Numbered from the stretch's first letter, positions 19,076 to 31,254 are shown. The stretch is 64,000 nt of DNA from Trichaptum fuscoviolaceum (GCA_910574455.1 CAJSYZ010000003.1:3967250-4031249), one strand, 5' to 3'. Notes: generated from the sequence alone by a model not told the origin. Numbers and translations are program-made.

Positions 19076-19295
19076 GGTGAGCTGAGTGAAAGCGAAGGCA
19101 TGTGGTAAGGTTCTTGAAGGTTGGGAATTGCACGAAGTGTATTACGTAAACGTGAGGGCGTCGATCTGTTCTCTCTCGCGTTCTTTCTGTTGCTCATTAC
19201 AACACCACAGTCCTCATAAACTGTACACGAAAATGATTCGCACTTCAAGTTGAAGAAGCACCGTTATAAAAATAATGAGGAAAATAATATGCTAT

Positions 19296-19301
19296 AAAAA
19301 A
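19296..19301 (-). terminator. RNA polymerase III oligo-T terminator of tRNA-Arg
   Basis: Six A residues on the plus strand (T6 on the transcribed strand) lie about 20 nt past the 3' end of the tRNA gene, the usual Pol III stop signal. Confidence 0.65.
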
Positions 19302-19320
19302 CGACTGCTTTCACACATTA

Positions 19321-19409
19321 TACCCCTGGCGAGACTCGAACTCGCAATTTCCAGATATCACAGGTCGAAGTGTAGAAGTCTGACGTCATAACCATTAGAC
19401 TACAGGGGC
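19321..19409 (-). tRNA. tRNA-Arg (anticodon UCU) with a 16-nt intron
   Basis: Read on the minus strand, GCCCCTG pairs with CAGGGGT to form a 7-bp acceptor stem (first pair G:U) followed by discriminator A. The D arm contains AATGGTTA. The anticodon stem is TCAGA/TCTGG and the loop begins CTTCTA, giving anticodon TCT. The T arm is GCGAG-TTCGAGT-CTCGC. A canonical 73-nt tRNA results once the nucleotides at about 19357-19372 are removed as an intron after position 37. A-box and B-box (GTTCGAGTC) promoters are internal. Exact intron ends could shift by a base or two. Confidence 0.92.
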
Positions 19410-19735
19410 AACGATAAGAATTTTTATTGAATTGCTACATATACATAGAGACTGTCAGTGTATACTTGCAAACGATTTCATTTTACATGTGATACGCTTT
19501 AGGGGCTTGATAAATATACATTGCATTCGGGTATTGGTCTATTGAACGTCTGCGAACTCCAATGATGATATGCATACAAGTACATTAACACGGATGATCT
19601 ACCCATCTGAATTGGAGTCTATCGTAAGAATTCGTGCATAGCTTAAAACAAGAAAGGAAGGTGTCCAATGAACTTGAATGTCAATGAAATCAATGAAGAA
19701 ATAACAACGATGTTGCAACTAAATTCCTGAAAAAA
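19410..19735. other. AT-rich intergenic region, no gene seen
   Basis: About 325 bp between the tRNA gene and the stop of the membrane-protein gene; AT-rich and without a plausible frame. Confidence 0.5.
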
Positions 19736-22537
19736 TCAAACTCTGTATTTCACTCGAATATCACCCAGCCTTCTGTCTACGTCTTCGATAGCGATTCTCT
19801 TATCTAAACCCGCTCGACTACCAGGAAGGATTGGCAGCTGTCCGATGACGTTGTCACCATAGAGCACGGCAAGCCAGCTCATGAGATCGAATCCACGGCG
19901 GGGCACCGCGAGTGGTAGCCTAGGCACACACAAGCCAGCAAGGAGGCCAATGACAAGTATGATAACGTTGGCGATAATCATGGGCACGACGTCGACAGTG
20001 GCTGTGGATATAATGCGCGATGAGTATAAGCGAGCGGCGACTGCACCGGTGCCGGCTAAGAACGGGAGGACATTGGTGGCATCCGCCATTGCCCGGGCCT
20101 GTGCATAGTGCTCGGGAGATAACTTCGTATACCCTTGCGGACCCACGCCATCAGTGAAGGATACAGCCTAGAACAGAATCCAACAGTAAGTCATTTTTAC
20201 TACACGATGAGCACAGCACACATACCAGTGGCGACGGAACATACCACATGTCCCTCCCGTTGTCCTTCACCATCTGATCGATGGAGTTCTCGTGCGCAAT
20301 AGAAAAAGCAGCCAATTTCCCTGTTGAGTTTATTTGCCGTTGCACGGTGTTGACCAATTCACCGCTCAGCCTGTTTCTCCTCTTTGCCCCGACCGGGCTG
20401 AGGTCGGAGTCTTCTATGGCACCGCCCTTGCTGACTATCCGTGTGGTGGAAGGGGAAACGCCTGTAGAGTTAAAGGATTCCACGATATAGGGCTCGTATG
20501 ACTCGACACACACGGCGGAATCGAATCCAATCCGCGAGCCAGTAACAGGGTCAACGTCTCCAAACAAGGGGAAGGAACCATTCGGTGTAAACGTGTTGTT
20601 CATTCGGATAAGCACGACCTCAATCTCAACCCAACCTTTACCCGAGTCACCTGCAAAGGTGACATTGCCAGTCAGTAAGTGTATTATATCGTGTGAACAC
20701 CCTTCCATACCTGTATCGGACGGCTTGCTGAAGAAGCTATGCCCGACACCATTATTAAAGAACTTGCCAGCCATCACAATGCTCGAAGCATTGGTTCCCG
20801 CGGGTATCGTATCATTGGCACTGAGCACAGAAGAGAGATTCGCCGGAGGAAGCGTTGGGGCTGGGATAGACAAATTTGCGAACAGACCCTTCACGAAATC
20901 ATCGGGTACAAAAACATAGGTAAAGCCATCGAGGGACATCGGTACGCTGTAGTACGTGCAGACTCAAGCTCAGCATCCTTCGTATCGTAAGGGTAGAGAG
21001 GTAACCCACAGATAAGATTTTGGATCGGGTAGAGGTTCACAGTGTATACGAATGCCCCATTTCGGGAATCTACGTAAAGCCGTAAGTAGTGTAAATGCCA
21101 GTGGCGGGAATCATATAAGTAACGCACTGTATAAGCGAAGGCAGGGCATCTGAGCGGTCATCGGGATCAAGATTCTCTGTTGTGGGCGAGCGAGTCCCAG
21201 TGGTCGTCACGTTCAGATCGAAGGTACCTAAGCCCTGCCCATCCGACCGGAGTTGACTCGCATACGACTCTGCAAAATATACGGTGTCGTTTTTGAATGA
21301 AAAGGAGACAGAAGGCGGGAAGTTTGTGAGTGACGCAAAGGGAGCGAGAGTCCACTGTACGGATTGCTATTTGTTTCCTGTGAGTAGACCTTCATGAGAA
21401 TAAATGATCAGTCAGGCTCACAGCAAACAGTTTCATTAGGACAGAAGATGCCTTGATGTCGTTGTCGCTAAGGTCACCCCACACGAAGACCTCGTCGAAT
21501 ATGTCACTTTGCTGCACCGTGATCGTATTGATGACGAGTATTCGGCCGAAAATGAATGGAAGAGCAGAGCAAAAGCAGATAATAAATAAATAGAATAGAA
21601 TAAATAGGGACCAAGGCCTTCGACTAGATTGAAGTCAGTGAAGATTCACTTCCGTATTTGAGTAAACCTACTCATATGACTTGCGAACTCTTCGGCTGGT
21701 GCTCCTTAGAGACAGTCTATCCATCAAGAGCCAAATAGCTGAATACATGCTCGTTCGTTCACTCGTAAATCTCGTCAAATCTCGTAAAAGAATACCGTAT
21801 CCGTCGTCAGAGAGTCCTTTACTTTGATGAATAACGGTCGCCCAAGCTGTGCCGAACAGTAGGTAAGAGCTGTCAAAGTAGAATAACGAATAAGACATAC
21901 TAGCTGCCTCGAGAAATCGCTTCGCAAACTCCAACAACACAAGTGCAAGCCCGAATCCAAGAGCGCCAGAGCCAAGCGCAACGATGAATCGAGCCCAAAA
22001 AATGGATTTGTGATTCGCTATCAAGCTCACTAGGAGAAGAAACGGCCATGCGAAGAGACAGATGATAACGTAAAATGCAAGGCGTTTCCAGTCTGGACGC
22101 TCGAAGGGCCATTTCCCCCCAAAGTCGGCTGACGGAGAAGTAGGTCGACCAGGCCAACCTGAATAGTCGTTGGCTTCGTATTTAGGCAAGAATGGCGCGT
22201 CTGCGGCATTTGGGTCAACGGCTGTCCGCGGTGTCTTCTCGTCAAAGCCGTATGTCGGCGAAGTTTTCAAGTAGGTGGCGTCGTCCGAACGATCGGCAAT
22301 TGTCGACGCTGAGGAAAATGAATGCGACAGCGCCGCAGGCGTAGGATAGTTGTGCACATAGCGTGGTGGGGAAGCCGACATGCCTGAGGTCGGTCGGTCG
22401 GTCCTCTCTAAGTCCTCGTCACTCAGGAGTACAACCTCGTAACCCTGCCGATGAAGTGGTGAGTGCGGGTTTTTGAAGCTCCTTGGGCCGGTAGGTGCTC
22501 GACGAATGCTCGGCCTTGCCATGCGAGAGGCGGACAT
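19736..22537 (-). CDS. Uncharacterised multi-pass membrane protein with a large glycosylated loop
   Basis: Exons (minus) 19736-20167, 20226-20650, 20711-20946, 21010-21069, 21128-21366, 21422-21623 and 21672-22537 give 819 residues from ATG 22537; an upstream in-frame ATG at 22633 would add 32. A Ser/Pro-rich N-terminus is followed by two hydrophobic helices (about residues 155-205), a third (SLFILFYLFIICFCSALPFI), a long region with NxS/T sequons typical of a lumenal or extracellular domain, and a last helix (MIIANVIILVIGLLAGLCV) before a short charged tail. The frame crosses six introns, and the peptide across the 60-nt exon (FPKWGIRIHCEPLPDPKSYL) reads smoothly. I do not recognise the family; it could be a fungal membrane sensor or transporter-associated protein. 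The exon chain is more certain than the start. Confidence 0.75.
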
Positions 22538-23569
22538 AACGTCGTTTATAGTGGGGGAGGACGAAACAGAGCGGCGTAAATATACCTTGTCGCACAGCAA
22601 GGAGAGACACGGAGTGCCAATCGCATGGCCCATGAGCTAGCACTCATATCGGCTAGCAGGCCAGTGCATCAAACACACTAGGCACAAAGGCGATCAACCC
22701 TGATGAGTTCGATAGTACGAGATTTGTGCTGGAATTGTCGTCTGGCCTACCCATCAAACTCTCAATGACGTTCTCCGGTGCCCGTCGCTTCGACGTTTCC
22801 CAACGATTGCCATCAACGCATATTCAACGTCGGCGGCTACGGATGTTGAAAGGGGTGTTTCTGACAAAAGGTAACAGATCAGCACCACGAGGTGACGAGC
22901 GTAGAACTTGAAGGAGGAGTTTGATAACAATCAATCTGTAGCCTGATCAAAGACTCAAGCTAATCCCAAACTTGAGCAGCGTCGGATTTCAAGCAGCGAT
23001 ATCGATGCTCTCCCGTGCTACTAGTATCTAGTAGTATTGAAACCATGGGCGCTTAACTTTGGTCATCTGATTTCATGTATGCTGTGCGATGCATCGTAGA
23101 CTAAAAGGCCAGGTGGTTTTAATTCTCATACTGCTAAAAGACCATGAGTATGGCACCACGCCCTTTTATCGACATTTAATTCGACCTGATTCGTGCTACA
23201 AAGGGAACTTGAGGCCCCTGCCAGTAATTCGCGCCCGAAATATTGCACGAGGATATTCAAGATGGCGCCGTCCCACGTATTGCGAACACACCATTTACCC
23301 TAGATCATAGTGTGAGATGAAAGTAATAACTAATTGCAACGTGCAAAATGGTGTCTGTGAGGAAAGGATGTGGGCCGGCAGAAAGGGACAGTGACGTCCT
23401 CTGCAGTGTCGGCAACCCAGCCCGGCGCGCGGTGCAAACTTGGCACGACCTCCCATCCTGGCGACTCTCTCAATTTCTAACAGCTCTATTACTCGAATGC
23501 GATATGTTCGTCGTCTCTGATCAAGTTTGCATCTTATAACCTCTTCGTTGGTCAAGGTAGCCACTTGTT
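22538..23569. other. Divergent intergenic region, no gene seen
   Basis: About 1 kb between the divergent starts of the membrane-protein gene and MDM34. The open frames here have no family resemblance. It should hold both promoters. Confidence 0.5.
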
Positions 23570-25711
23570 ATGTCGTTTCACTTCGAATGGCCTCGGTTTT
23601 CCGAGCAGTTCCACGAAAATGCCATTCAGCTGCTGGAATCGGCTCTCAACAAGGGAAATAAACCACCTGTCATAGCAGACCGCATCGAAGTTGTAGAGCT
23701 CGAGATGGGCACCCAGGTACGCCTGAAATCACTGTCAATGTATCCTCAAGTGCTGATCCTCTTCATTCGCATCAGCCACCCGAACTGGAGATTCGGGATA
23801 TAGGCGAATTGACTTTGAATCAGTTTCGAGGCATCTTTCGATTTCAATATGCCGGAGACGCGCACATCGTATTAAGAACTAAGGTTCAGGTAAGAGAGGA
23901 TAGTATTGATCTCCTTTTCCCGAAAGACATCATTATTTTTGCCACAGGCCAACCCTCTGTACCACAAGAAGCCAGACATCCACCTCATGGGCGGATCGAA
24001 AGGTATGGTTGCCGCGAACCAACCTCTTGTCGTCCCGATGCTCCTCCGACTGTCCAACTTCAAACTGAGCTCCTACGTCGTTCTAGTCGTCTCCAAACCT
24101 AAGGGTATCACACTAGTCTTCAAGACAGATCCTCTGCAGAATGTCGACATCCACAGCACGTTTGATTCGATCACGGTCATTCAGAAATTCATACAGAAGG
24201 AAATCGAAGGGCAACTTCGCCAGATGTTCCGAGAAGACCTTCCGGGAATCATTCACCGCCTGAGCCAGCAGTGGATTAAGAAATCGACAACGGTCGAGGC
24301 GCCGTATCTTTCAAATCACCCTATATTGAAGGAACGATCTACTCTAGAGACAATGTCTAACCCAGATATTTCTCGAACACGCTTGCCAATGCTCTCGCCG
24401 AGCCTACGTCCACCTTCCATGCGAAATCTACCTTTAGGATCACCAATAGCTAGTACACCCCGCCGGCAATCCTTCGCTCGGTCCGTGTCGACTCGACCTT
24501 CAATGAATAGCCTGAGGACGGCATCGGACTTGCCCTCTTATTCGGTCGATGATGATGAGGGGGATGATTCAGCGTTACGCGCGTTCAGCCATTTGGGTCG
24601 CATACACAGAGAAAGCCGTGGTTTGGCGGACCTTGCGGAGGAACAGGACGATATGGAGGAGCTAGACGAGACAGGTTCCTTCGACGTAGTTGACTGGGAT
24701 GATACGATGACCGATGTGGGTGGAATGCGTCCTCCCTCTGAGACTGCGTATACGGAATTCGAGACCATCCCGGCCGTCGGCGGAGGTGTTATCACCCGAC
24801 CTCGTGTATACCACGCCTCGTCGCTGCTACGTACAAACTCGGGCAACTTCGTGCAGCCTCCTCCGTCGAAAACAAATACGTCGAGACCGGCGCCTCATAG
24901 GCTTTCACAATCGTTTGCGGATGTCCGAGATGCACGACCTTACGCTTCCGTACCGCCTTCCAGACACGACAGCTGGGACTCAGTGCCCCCGCTGGGGGAA
25001 ACCTCTTCGCTCGGTGAACCTTTGAGATCGCGCCCTGCGAATGATATGGAGGACGATGTTGAGTTCCCATTCCCTCGCGAAAACGAAACTGGAGCACAGC
25101 ACCTTAGCCGACGCGATAGTGATTCCCTAACTGACCCCTCTTCAAGCGATGCGCATCAGGACTCAGTCAGTCCCTCCGCGTACAAACGTACCAGCCGTCG
25201 CAATTCCATCTCTTCGCAAGTTCCCTCCTTTGTCATCCACGATGATACAGACGGCGAGGGCGACCCTAAAATCATCATACGGCCCAACATGAACAATGCC
25301 ATATCCCAACTCTCTTTGCTAAATCGGTCGAACCACACTCTATCACCATATAATCGAACATCCGAGCATTTCATGTTCCGCAGTATTCCTCCTAAGACGA
25401 TGCTCTCGCCACGGTCGTCGGCTTCTGCGGAAAGGCAGCCTGTGAAAGCGAAGCGAAAACGTATGTATCGCCTTGGTGCCTCAACAAAGCCGAGGGTAGA
25501 AGATGACACTTCCACTACGGGACCTGATACAGCGCCTCGCCCACCATCTCCAGCATCCCCTTCATCAGACTTTGATGAATCTGAAATCGACCGTTATTTC
25601 CGCTCAAACGAGGATTTTGCCCCTGCCTCTGACTCACGATCATTCTCACCTCAGTATTATCAGTCACAACCACCACAACCTCGCCGTCGTCAAAACATTG
25701 GTAGATATTAG
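23570..25711 (+). CDS. MDM34: Mdm34, subunit of the ER-mitochondria encounter structure (ERMES)
   Basis: Exons 23570-23716, 23776-23889 and 23948-25711 give 674 residues. Mdm34 is the mitochondrial outer-membrane end of the ERMES tether (with Mdm10, Mdm12 and Mmm1), which moves phospholipids between ER and mitochondria. The N-terminus is typical: [20 protein letters not shown], then [20 protein letters not shown]. The SMP lipid-binding domain covers about residues 1-200 and includes [20 protein letters not shown] and [19 protein letters not shown]. The rest is a long Ser/Pro/Asp-rich disordered region, longer than in yeast. Introns of 59 and 58 bp both fall in the SMP domain. The stop is about 100 bp from the stop of the convergent VIR gene. 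Confidence 0.95.
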
Positions 25712-25780
25712 GTTTTTTTTTGTATTATTAATTGCATAATGTACACATAGACAAGACAACGGTCCACACACTATTCATCA

Positions 25781-25810
25781 CATCATTCCCCATGACATCA
25801 TTCCCCATGA
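25781..25810. repeat. 15-bp direct repeat, two perfect tandem copies
   Basis: CATCATTCCCCATGA occurs twice back to back in the 100-bp gap between the stops of MDM34 and the Virilizer gene, in the expected 3' UTRs. It looks like a small tandem duplication. Confidence 0.85.
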
Positions 25811-25812
25811 CT

Positions 25813-28800
25813 TCACTGTTGTTGATAGTAGTTTGGGTTCATTGGAAGCATCGGGTCAATCACCATTGGTCTTTGAGGTGACGTGAAAGTAATCGGCGAC
25901 GGTGGAGATGCACTTAGGTTGAGCGGGGCGATCGTTGCTGCACCCTGTGCGCCCTGTACAAAATCCTATGAGATGAAAATAAGTGCAAGATCTTCACTCT
26001 GAAGGAAACTCGACTAACGTCGACATGTGTACTCGGCAAACGGCTTGTGTTCTGCCGTCCCGATGACAACTGCCTTAGATTACGGAAGTCATTGTTTGCA
26101 TATACCTTTGTCAGACCCTTCACCTCCGGAGAGCGTAACAAGGCGTTCGGCGGTGACACTGCAACCATTCCTATCATCTCTGCGGTCTGGGCTGGCGAAC
26201 GGCGTTTCGGTGTTGAAGGAACTGGTACAGGAGGCGAGAGGAGTTCTTCCCACTTTTCTAGTGGAAACTCGATCTGATAATTCGCTGGGATTAGTTTTGG
26301 GACGGATCTGGGGCTACCGACGACAGTCCAGCGCAAAACCAAAGCACCAAGTTTAGTCTTCTTTTCAACGGAGAGAGAATCTGAAAGCCATTGTGTCAAT
26401 GTGGTGAAGGATGCGTCTCTTACACCCCTGAATACCATTACGCTTCGGCTCTTGTCGAGGGGCGTTAGGGCGTCCAGGACATCAAAAACGAGGTTAGCAT
26501 AGTCTTCAGGGAGAGCCTGTCCAGCTTGCACCTGGTTTCCTACTACTTCCATAGCGTCGCCAAGCTCTTGAGCAGCCTTCTCGTCCAACGGGGGAACCTT
26601 GGCGCCATCCAATAGACGACAGGCAACTTTTAGCATCTCAAACCGGTTGCACCGAACCATCCTGAAGACTTGCCCGAGGACAGCGGTGCGTAGGTTGAGA
26701 TCGTCCTCAGGTAACCTATCCACGACAGAAACGACAACCGGCACGACCGTTTCGTAGAAGTAATCAAGGCCCAAGAGCGAAGACAAGTTTGTCTGTAGCA
26801 TCCGTGCGACCTCTTTCTCTATGACAAGTGCGTCAATCGCCCATTCAGAGGTGTTTGAGTCCTTCTGGACGAGTGACGATAAAACTTGAAGAGACGCCGT
26901 TATTTGCCAATGGCCGATGCGCTTCTGCAAGGAGTTACGCTCGCTACTCGCCACAAGAGATATCGATTTTGCCAGAGATTGCTGCTCCGCGAGTAAAAGC
27001 CACTCTGCCACCCCGACGACTCCCTTGTCCAACTCCCGGAAACGCCGAATGAGATGGACTCGGTTTTCTCCCTCTTGAAGTCTGTAGAAATTATCCAACT
27101 CAGGTAGTATGGATGGAAGTACGTGGCGGGTCCACCTGCTCTGGTTTTCCTCCTCTTTAGTTGTCCATGAATTAGATTCAGGAGATAGTAAGATATAGTC
27201 AAGTAACCAGAAGACCTGTGTCATATGATGGACGGCGTCATGATTTCCAGAGCTCGGCCCGTGAAGAAGAAGGGCCTTTAGAACAACAGAGGCACTTTTC
27301 TGCGTGTCCTCCAATAGCTTGGATGAGATCAGAGAAGACATTGTGTCTATGCAGGATTGTCGAGCACAATGCGCCGCAGAGCATGCAACGCTTTCCTGCG
27401 CAAATATCAAATCCGCGGAGTCTGTGCAGACGAAAATATCTGCAGCAGCATGGGTGAGTGAAGATAGGTAACGACTACCTAAGGGATATGACTGAAGAAG
27501 GAAGGAAAGAAGGTCGAGGAGCTCTCGACAAAGCCGAAATAGCCCAGCGACCTGTTGTTGGGATCGTTGAGGAGGGACGGAGAGACTGAATTGGGAGCGA
27601 AGCTCTTCGCTGATCTTGACAAGGTGTGAAATGACGTATGTCGAGAGTGTGTTGTGTCCTTCACGCCATAGAGCATCCAAAACCTCTTGCTCTCCATTTT
27701 CGTTCTTATCCAAGACATCAGTGACTACGGCGGTGGCTATTCGAAGATTCAACATTCGCTCAGTTTCCGAAAACTCGTCCGGATTCTTCGTGAGCACGGG
27801 AATGCAGCCAGATAAGCCGTTTTTTGCTATTTCCGCAGCTTCTTTGAAGGCGAGTATTTCGTTATCTGTGATGTAGTTCAGTGGTGCTTGCAAGTTCTGC
27901 ATGACCTTGACAAAATCCGGACGCAAGAATGAAGTGGGTTGAAAAGCTAGTTCTTTCAGAATATGCTCAGCGTCAATGCCGGCTTGCGTTGGGAGATCAT
28001 CCGGCAGAGGAAGCATTACCTCCAATCGATAGGTCATTTGCCTCATCAGCAAGAGATGATTTACGATCTTATAAGCGTCAGAAAGAGACTCGTTGTGGAA
28101 ATTAGTGTATTCTCACCTCTTTATAACCGTCGATTGTTTGCCACAGTCGGAGGATGGATATTGCCCGTTCCCTGCAGGTCTCAACAGGAACACTATCTGA
28201 CCAGGCATAGACCGCGATGACGGCCGCTACACCAACGAAGGCTCTCAGGAATGCGATGAAGTCATCATGTGAACATATTTCACTGTTGTTAATGAATGAT
28301 GGAGGATGGGGCAACGGTTGCCCCGGGAGGAGGTTTTCAAGTAGCCTATCAAGGATGTCTCGATTCAATAACATATTCTCTAGCCATATGCCAAAGGGAC
28401 CTTCATCCATAGCGATGTCTTTGATCTGAGCCACAGCCTTTGAAAAGGGTGCTTGAGTATTTGACAACGAGTCTTCTAGCACTTCCCACCCTTTTATTCT
28501 CTGATAAAGCCTACTCGCCGCTCGCCTCGCTCCCTGTCCATAAGTAGGGTCGTCTCGTATGGCCAATAGAGCCTCGAGTGTTTGCTCATTGTTCAGCTGC
28601 TTCGAAACCTCAAGGCTAGCAGCTGCGTCGACTAGATAAAGAAGAGTTGGCCGGTCAAGATTACCTATAACGTATATTCGTCGTAGTTCAATATTGCCCT
28701 ATTGTTAGTGTGGTCAGGAACAGTATAGTGGATAAAAAATAACTGTGACTAACGACTATGTATCGCACTAATGAAGGATGCTGTGGGGCACATTGAGCGA

Positions 28801-29747
28801 GTACTTTCGCCAGAAAGTATGCCTGTTCGTCATTCTGGCTACGAAGTCACTATAGGCGGCTTTATTCGTTTGGGAAATCTTACTGACATAGTCCTGGACA
28901 GTATCCCCAAGTCTTTGAGCAAAAATTTGCAGCACTTCGTCATCTACATTATCGGATACAGGTCTTGTGGTGATTTCAGCTGCCCTTTCCAGATCAAGGT
29001 CATCGAGATCCTTGGCTAACTCAGAGAATAAGTAAGGGAATTCGGGCTCATCCCAATCATCATTGGAAGGTTTTAAGCAGAACATTAGCCGCGTAATTAG
29101 AGGTAGAGGAGGGGCGTCAGGAATTAGAGACAGGAGACTCTGAGCAAGCTGAGTTGGATCAATGCAATTGGATGGGTCGAGATATGAAGGTAGTGCATTG
29201 TGGGAAGTTTGTGGAAGCGGTTTTGACTTGTAAGACTGCACGGGCGGCAGTGAGTCGGAGATAATGTCTCCATAGACTGCAAGAGATAGTTTCTCAAATT
29301 TGCCTCGGATAATCATAAGCCGAGTGGTAAACTGAAGGGCGTCGTTTAGTACATGCTTACATACTAGGTTACATAACGTACACACCTCTTGCCCCATGTC
29401 CACTGAGAAATCAACCTCACTGCCCTGGTATGCAATACAAGTAGGAACAAGCGCATTAGTAGCTTTGGGTTTCTGCCTTCCGTCTATTGCAACAGGCTGT
29501 GCGTTGAAGTAAACATCTAGATACAGGGAGCTAGGTTCTGTTGTACTTAGCGAAGATGAGCAATCTGTATTCAGTACTTCGGTTCAAAGAAACATACGTA
29601 CGCTATAATGTCTTCATTTTGCTTGAACGGACGAGCCCCGGTTGGGAAGATCCTCAGTGACCGGACACGAACTGGAGAGGAGAAGCGGACAGCAGCCAAG
29701 TTCTCGAGTGGGCCAGACGGTTCCAATATTACCCATTGTAAAAGCAT
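25813..29747 (-). CDS. Virilizer/VIRMA homologue, m6A-writer complex subunit
   Basis: Exons (minus) 25813-25965, 26019-28067, 28117-28698, 28754-28834, 28888-29331, 29386-29545 and 29602-29747 give 1204 residues. The N-terminus resembles the Virilizer N-terminal domain: WVILEPSGPLENLAAVRFSS, RSLRIFPTGARPF, SSLYLDVYFNAQP, then LMIIRGKFEKLSLAVYGDII, which parallels the conserved 'LVLRGW..LTLAIYGSV' end of that domain in animals. The rest is a long all-helical region, as in VIRMA, which scaffolds the METTL3/METTL14-WTAP RNA methyltransferase complex in the nucleus. Intron 28835-28887 has a non-standard but acceptable GTCAGT donor and removes an apparent frameshift. The assignment rests on remembered family patterns; a generic helical-repeat protein is the main alternative. 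Confidence 0.8.
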
Positions 29748-30102
29748 ATAGTAGGACAGATGGACGACGATGGACAACGTGTTTTGGTCGGGCAACGAAC
29801 GCGACGCGTCTAACTTCAACTTGAGTATATTTAATGTGACGTCACGGCTGCGTCTTTGTGACAGTTGTGACAGCCTTAGTAGCCCGATGCCCGAGCCGAG
29901 CCGAGAGCCAGTGAGCCGGTTGGGTGTCGTGTGTCGGAACTGCGGACTCTATATCCACTCAACAGGCTGTGCATCGAATTTCTTTCCAGGTATCCCACCA
30001 CGTCAGGCTATAAAGCAAAGTCATCTTATCTTCCTAGAGCTTGTTCCTTCCCTCCATCTCTTCTTAAAATCATAAGATTATTGTCCTCAGACAGTTTCTA
30101 GC
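29748..30102. other. Divergent intergenic region (VIR/ORM1), no gene seen
   Basis: About 355 bp between the divergent start codons. It should contain both promoters; a TATAAA lies at 30009-30014 on the ORM1 side. Confidence 0.5.
30009..30014 (+). promoter_or_regulatory. Possible TATA box of ORM1
   Basis: TATAAA inside GGCTATAAAGC, 89 bp upstream of the ORM1 ATG, a plausible core-promoter position. Confidence 0.4.
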
Positions 30103-31044
30103 ATGGCAATGCCCCATCCGTCAGTGAAGATTGCACCTATATCCATCACTACGACACAGCTTTCGCCACAGAGACATGCGGGAAGTTCTGGGAAGGGCAG
30201 ACGTCAACGGTCGAATAGTATCATGAAGGTCGAGGAAGTCGGTGAAGGCCAGGACCAGGTACTTGACCAAAGTGTGTATGCGAATATGAACGTAGAGTGG
30301 GTGAACAGAAAAGGTTCGAAAGCATCCATCGTTGCAGCTAATATCGCAGCTAAAGGTTCTTTGTGCTTAGGTGCCTGGTTAATGCATCCGCTATTAATTC
30401 TGTCGGGAAAAGCCATGATTGATAGCATACCTGGAATGACTCGAGAAATCAGCTGGACAGCAGTGAACTTGTTATATATGGCCGTGAGTTCATGGCCGAT
30501 CTTCATCGTGTTGCCTCAGTGATTGATTCGCACCTCCTATGTAGATTTCGTACTTGATGTTCCACTGGGCTACTGGCATTCCCTTTCACAATGAGCTACA
30601 TAGTGGTGCTTATGACGAACTCACACTCTGGGAGCAGATAGATGAGGGCGCTCAGTACACCCCGGCGAAGAAATGGTTATTTTGCATGCCTATATCTCTG
30701 TGCGTATCCGTTGTTAATTCCGAGATGTACTTCCTGACAATTCTGATGACATACAGCTTCTTACTGTCAACACACTACACTCATTATAACCCTTGGTTGT
30801 TTGCTATCAACCTGACTGCTCTGATTTTCGTGCTGCTCCCTAAGCTACCCATGGTACGACTTCTTATTCAATACTATATTTCACATGTTTATCACCGCTG
30901 TTTCAGTTCCATCGTCAACGACTACGCTTTATGCCTGCTGAGAATGGTTCGGGCGTATCTACACCGGTCACCCCAAACTTCCCACAGAACGGGACTCGTA
31001 CGCCGCCCAACCTTACTGCGCCTACCCCCATGAATCTCGACTAA
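30103..31044 (+). CDS. ORM1: Orm1/ORMDL sphingolipid regulator
   Basis: Exons 30103-30313, 30371-30483, 30545-30699, 30757-30853 and 30907-31044 give 237 residues. ORM proteins are ER membrane proteins that restrain serine palmitoyltransferase, the first enzyme of sphingolipid synthesis. Family blocks are clear: NMNVEWVNRKGAWLMH, DSIPGMTREISWTAVN, YDELTLWEQIDEGAQYTPAK, LLSTHYTHYNPWLF and LLPKLPMFHRQRLR. The N-terminal 65 residues are Ser/Arg-rich (RRQRSNS), the region phosphorylated in yeast Orm1/2. A Pro/Thr-rich tail follows the last helix. The first donor (GTTCGA) is weak, but only this junction joins RKG to AWLMH. Confidence 0.95.
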
Positions 31045-31254
31045 TCGCGATTCTTCGTCCTCATCTGCATCATAACTTCGCTCCTCTCTATCATATCTTG
31101 GCCAGACGGTCACCTATTTGTGCCTCCGGCTCAACATACACCTTACAAAATCTGCGCAATTAATTGGTTTCGGCAATATACACTGAATTTACATGCATTC
31201 CTCCTGTTTCCTCTAATCTAATCTAATGCAACCTACGTGATGCGTATCAACAGG

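Noticed and set aside
19321..19409. tRNA-Glu (TTC anticodon) reading
   Set aside because: Placing U33 in the first T of CTTCTA gives anticodon TCT; the stem TCAGA/TCTGG fixes the loop, so Arg is required.
28771..28890. A frameshift making the Virilizer-like gene a pseudogene
   Set aside because: A 53-bp GT..AG intron at 28835-28887 restores a smooth peptide and every downstream exon is in frame.
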